NCBI GenBank assembly: GCA_038116915.1
Contig: JAYOEU010000001.1
Location: 1-64,000 of the forward strand
Origin: JADHLJ01 sp038116915
GTDB taxonomy: Bacteria; Pseudomonadota; Alphaproteobacteria; Thalassobaculales; Thalassobaculaceae
Reading direction: 5' to 3'
DNA length: 64,000 nucleotides
In this document: positions 61,214 through 64,000 of the stretch, in pieces
How positions within the stretch are numbered: the first letter of the stretch is position 1
How the letters are laid out: the number at the start of each line of letters is the position of its first letter
The notes under the pieces: generated by a model
What the model was told of the DNA's origin: nothing
Seen by the model: the letters and a program-made list of their open reading frames with translations, nothing else
Database searches by the model: none
Program-made: the position numbers and the translations under genes

Positions 61214-62907
61214 TCGCTGACCGGGGCGGCGGCTTCGTTGAGCGGTTGGCTGATCACGTCGACCAGGGTCGGACCGTCATGTGCGACCGCCTGCTTCAGG
61301 ACTGATGGCAGCTGTTCCGGGTCCTCGACCTTCCAGGATTTGACGCCGAAGGCACTGGCTATGGCGGCATGGTCGGACCGGTCGAAATCGACGGAGAAGT
61401 AACGCTGTCCGAACCCGGCCCGTTGGCCCGCCTTGATCCAACCAAAGACGGCATTCGAGAACACGATAAAGGTGATCGGCAGCTTGAGGCGCACGACCGT
61501 CTCGAGCTCGCCGCAGGTGAAGCCGAAACTGCCGTCGCCCATCAGCGAGACGACCTTCTTGTCTGGCCGGCCCACCGCCGCGCCGACCGCCGCCGAGAGC
61601 GAATAGCCGAGGGCCCCGTGTGCGCGGTTCGAAAACAGCGTCCGCCCCGTGGTCCGCAGTTCGTAATAGGCCGAGACGTACGGGCAAGGCGTGCCGGGAT
61701 CGGCGACCACGATGGCGTCATCGTCCAGAACCGACCGCAGCGCGGCGATGGTGCGTTCGGGCTTGATCGGCCGGTCCAGGCTGTCGGCGAGCGGTCGGAA
61801 CGCGTCCCACTTGATCTTGCGGGCCTTGGCGACCGCGGCGCCGCCGCCGAAGCCGGTGGTTTTGGACTTGCGCGCCGCCAGTGACCGGTTCATCGCCGCG
61901 AGCGCCAGACGCGCGTCGGAGACCACGCCGACTTCCGTCTTGAAGGACGCGGAAATGACCTCGGGGTCGGAGTCGATATGCACCACCCTGACGTTTTTCG
62001 CCGGCACCCGCCAACGCTCGGTGGTGACTGATCCGGCGCGGCAGCCGATGAAGACCACCAGGTCGGCCAGGAGCACCAGATCCCGGGTTGCTGGCACACC
62101 GCCATTGGAGCCGACCACGCCGACATTGTTCGGATGGGTTTCGGCAAGGCTGCCCTGGCCGGACACGGTGGTGGCGACCGCGATATCGAGCGCGTCCACG
62201 AATTTGCCGAACTCGGTCTCGGCGCCGGCAAGCACGATGCCGCCGCCGCATATGATCACCGGAAATTTCGCCGACAGGATCGCGTCGACCGCCGCTTCGA
62301 TCTCGTCGGGGTCCGGGCCGGCCGGATAGGCGGGATATGTGGCGTGCCTCGGATTGGCCCAGATTTGCTCGGGATCGACCGCGTCGCGCTGGACATCGAT
62401 GGGCAGGCCGAGATGGGCGGTGCCGGGGCGCCCGGTGGTCATCGCGCGAAAGGCCGTGCGCACCATATCGGGCAGCATGTCGGCGCGCGGGATCACGGCA
62501 TTCCACTTGGTCAGCGGCCGCATCAGACCTTCCTGATCAAGCTCGGTCAGCGGGTAGTGGCCCCGGCTGCCGACCGATACGTCGGAGGTGATCGCCAGAA
62601 TGGGAACCGAGGATTCCCCGGCCTCCACCAGTCCCGGCAGGATATATGTCGCGCCGCCGCCCGACGGCCCCTCGCAGACGCCGACCTTCTTGGTGACCCG
62701 GGCATAGCCGTCGGCCATATAGGCCGCCGAGCGTTCGTCGCGGGTCAGGATGTGCTCGATCTTGTGATCCAGCCGATACAGCGCGTCATAGAACGGCAGG
62801 GTCGTGTCGCCGCAGAGGCCGAAGACATGGCGCACCCCATGCGCTTCCAGCATGCGGACCATGGCCTCGGCGCCATTGAAAACGTTGTCTGATTTACTGT
62901 CTGCCAA
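61201..62907 (-). CDS. ThDP-dependent enzyme of the acetolactate synthase/2-oxoacid decarboxylase fold
   Basis: 568 residues. The N-terminal Pyr domain has HILTRDERSAAYMADGYARVTKKVGVCEGPSGG, with Glu58 the likely cofactor-activating residue. The PP domain contains the ThDP/Mg motif MGDGSFGFTCGELETVVRLKLPITFIVFSN. The middle domain lacks a full FAD-binding pattern of true AHAS, so it probably acts as a decarboxylase, carboligase or oxidase. First gene of a four-gene minus-strand operon with AspDH and AcnX subunits. Confidence 0.88.
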   Translation of the reverse strand: MADSKSDNVFNGAEAMVRMLEAHGVRHVFGLCGDTTLPFYDALYRLDHKIEHILTRDERSAAYMADGYARVTKKVGVCEGPSGGGATYILPGLVEAGESSVPILAITSDVSVGSRGHYPLTELDQEGLMRPLTKWNAVIPRADMLPDMVRTAFRAMTTGRPGTAHLGLPIDVQRDAVDPEQIWANPRHATYPAYPAGPDPDEIEAAVDAILSAKFPVIICGGGIVLAGAETEFGKFVDALDIAVATTVSGQGSLAETHPNNVGVVGSNGGVPATRDLVLLADLVVFIGCRAGSVTTERWRVPAKNVRVVHIDSDPEVISASFKTEVGVVSDARLALAAMNRSLAARKSKTTGFGGGAAVAKARKIKWDAFRPLADSLDRPIKPERTIAALRSVLDDDAIVVADPGTPCPYVSAYYELRTTGRTLFSNRAHGALGYSLSAAVGAAVGRPDKKVVSLMGDGSFGFTCGELETVVRLKLPITFIVFSNAVFGWIKAGQRAGFGQRYFSVDFDRSDHAAIASAFGVKSWKVEDPEQLPSVLKQAVAHDGPTLVDVISQPLNEAAAPVSEWIA

Positions 62908-63088
62908 GATGAACTTCCTGTTTCGAGCGGGTGGGCGGGCGCCCCGAGGATCGGGACTTGCGCGGACCGCCTCGGTCTCCGCAATATTCCCTCACGACCG
63001 GTGACGGTGGGCACGGCGTAACTCTAGCACGGGCGAGGGGTGGCGCCAGCCGCCCGTTCCGATCATCTTTCAACGGAGGCTTACAGAC

Positions 63089-64000
63089 ATGTCACGTGCG
63101 CCGATCACCCGGAAGCTCGCTGAATTCGTCGCGGATTTCCAGCCGGCGGATCTGCCGGACGCGGTCGTCGCCTATGCGCGGACGCTTATCCTCGACGGCA
63201 TCGGCACCCTGGTGGCGGCGACCCACCCCAAGGTCACCGCCAGCGCCCGGATCGGGGCTTTCGCCGAGACCCAGGGTGGACCGGCCGAAGCGACGCTGAT
63301 CGGCCGCGCGGCAAAGGTCGGCGTGGTGAACGCGGTGCTCGCGAACGGAACGCTCGGCTATGCCTGCGACATGGAGCCTCATCATCCCGAGGCAATCCTG
63401 CATCCGATCTCGATCATGGTCCCTACCGCGCTGGCGCTGTCGGAGGCGCATGGCAGGAACGGCGGCGATTTTCTTACCGCGGTCGCGCTGGGCTGCGAGA
63501 TGACCTACCGGGTCTCCATGGCAATGGACCCGAAACAGCTCTATGCCATCGGCTTTCATCCTTCCGCCGTCTGCGGGACCTTCGGCGCCGCGGCCGCCGC
63601 CGCTCATCTGCTGGATCTGAACGCGGAGCAGACAGTGCGGGCGCTGGGCCTCGCGGCGCTCCAGACATCCGGGCTGATGGCGTGGGAGGACGACCCGAAC
63701 GAGGATGCACGGCCGTTTCAGATGGGCATGGCCGCGCGCAACGGGGTGACGGCGGCGATGCTGGCCAAAAGTGGTTTCGGTGGCCCTGACAGGATTTTCG
63801 ACGGGGGGCACACGGTACTTGAAGCCTTCAGCCGGGCGCCGTCCAAGGAGCCGCTCCTGGACGGGCTCGGCGAGAAATGGGACGGGGTCATGGAGCTGGC
63901 GATCAAGCCGTATTCCTGCGTCTCGTTCCTGCACCCGGCACTGGACGCGCTTGACACTCTGCTGCGCCGGGAGCGGGTCGATGCGGCGGCGGTGTTCGCA
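63089..64000 (+). CDS. MmgE/PrpD-family protein (partial, C-terminus beyond the window)
   Basis: The frame runs open from ATG 63089 for 304 codons to the edge, so only the C-terminus is missing. GGAGG lies 9 bp before the ATG. ITRKLAEFVADFQPADLP and ARTLILDGIGTLVAATHPK begin like 2-methylcitrate dehydratase relatives; NGTLGYACDMEPHH takes the place of the usual NG-x-x-x-H-x-x-D-x-D-D motif. ALGCEMTYRVSMAM and GFHPSAVCGTFGAAAAAAHLL are family segments. Activities include dehydration, decarboxylation or epimerisation of polycarboxylates and imino-dicarboxylates. Divergent from the ThDP-AspDH-AcnX operon. Confidence 0.88.
   Translation, partial: MSRAPITRKLAEFVADFQPADLPDAVVAYARTLILDGIGTLVAATHPKVTASARIGAFAETQGGPAEATLIGRAAKVGVVNAVLANGTLGYACDMEPHHPEAILHPISIMVPTALALSEAHGRNGGDFLTAVALGCEMTYRVSMAMDPKQLYAIGFHPSAVCGTFGAAAAAAHLLDLNAEQTVRALGLAALQTSGLMAWEDDPNEDARPFQMGMAARNGVTAAMLAKSGFGGPDRIFDGGHTVLEAFSRAPSKEPLLDGLGEKWDGVMELAIKPYSCVSFLHPALDALDTLLRRERVDAAAVFA

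Overview
The window is GC-rich, tightly packed DNA of alphaproteobacterial character. DUF1244, DUF6134, DUF1028, N-formylglutamate amidohydrolase, aconitase X and TIGR03862-type flavoprotein genes, together with a dispersed palindromic repeat carrying the core CCTCAGGGTGAG, suggest a Rhodospirillales-like heterotroph. This placement is inferred from gene content; there is no rRNA or marker gene here. I saw no tRNA, rRNA, CRISPR array, transposase or phage gene. The window opens inside a secreted DUF6134 protein and closes inside an MmgE/PrpD-family protein.

Layout. 1-2336: DUF6134 protein and a flavin monooxygenase with an NTF2-like N-terminal domain. 2544-7505: a signalling block with a STAS antagonist, an MBL-fold hydrolase, a membrane CHASE2-SpoIIE phosphatase, an OmpA-type lipoprotein, a secreted FecR-domain protein and an RsbW-like ATPase. 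It looks like a partner-switching circuit with envelope components and no sigma factor. 7573-14229: a BisC/DMSO-reductase-like molybdoenzyme, an SDR, an aminopropyltransferase, a MaoC-type dehydratase and an acyl-CoA ligase. 14226-23504: hemerythrin, a formylglycine-type sulfatase/phosphonate hydrolase, DUF1028, an MFS carrier, an LLM oxidoreductase and a two-subunit hydantoinase/oxoprolinase. 23704-30318: hydroxyacyl-CoA dehydrogenase, LLM oxidoreductase, HI0933-type flavoprotein, enoyl-CoA hydratase, a carboxymuconolactone-decarboxylase-like protein and a GMC oxidoreductase.

30427-38584: an MscS channel, a universal stress protein and a GST; then an MBL hydrolase, a second GMC oxidoreductase and a D-aminoacylase-like amidohydrolase. 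38766-46150: N-formylglutamate amidohydrolase, a YbdK-type carboxylate-amine ligase, DUF1244, a MetE-C-like protein, a type I Baeyer-Villiger monooxygenase, a DadA-like dehydrogenase and a PhyH dioxygenase. 46278-48311: an HTH regulator translationally coupled to a SulP transporter, with a palindromic operator in the promoter. 48336-54112: EthD-like protein, epoxide hydrolase, MaoC hydratase, a fumarase-superfamily lyase, a frameshifted TauD-like dioxygenase and an isochorismatase-type hydrolase. 54189-58664: TPR-GT61 glycosyltransferase and methyltransferase, divergent from a radical SAM protein. 58695-64000: two-subunit aconitase X, an aspartate-dehydrogenase-like protein and a ThDP enzyme, divergent from MmgE/PrpD.

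Overall the region is a patchwork of small oxidative and hydrolytic catabolic operons with very few transcription factors (one HTH protein) and few transporters (one MFS, one SulP). The least explained units are the CHASE2-SpoIIE/FecR/OmpA block and the aconitase X/AspDH/ThDP/PrpD block. Also notable are the four-copy palindromic repeat, whose inner hairpins vary in sequence but stay base-paired, and the HTH-SulP operon.
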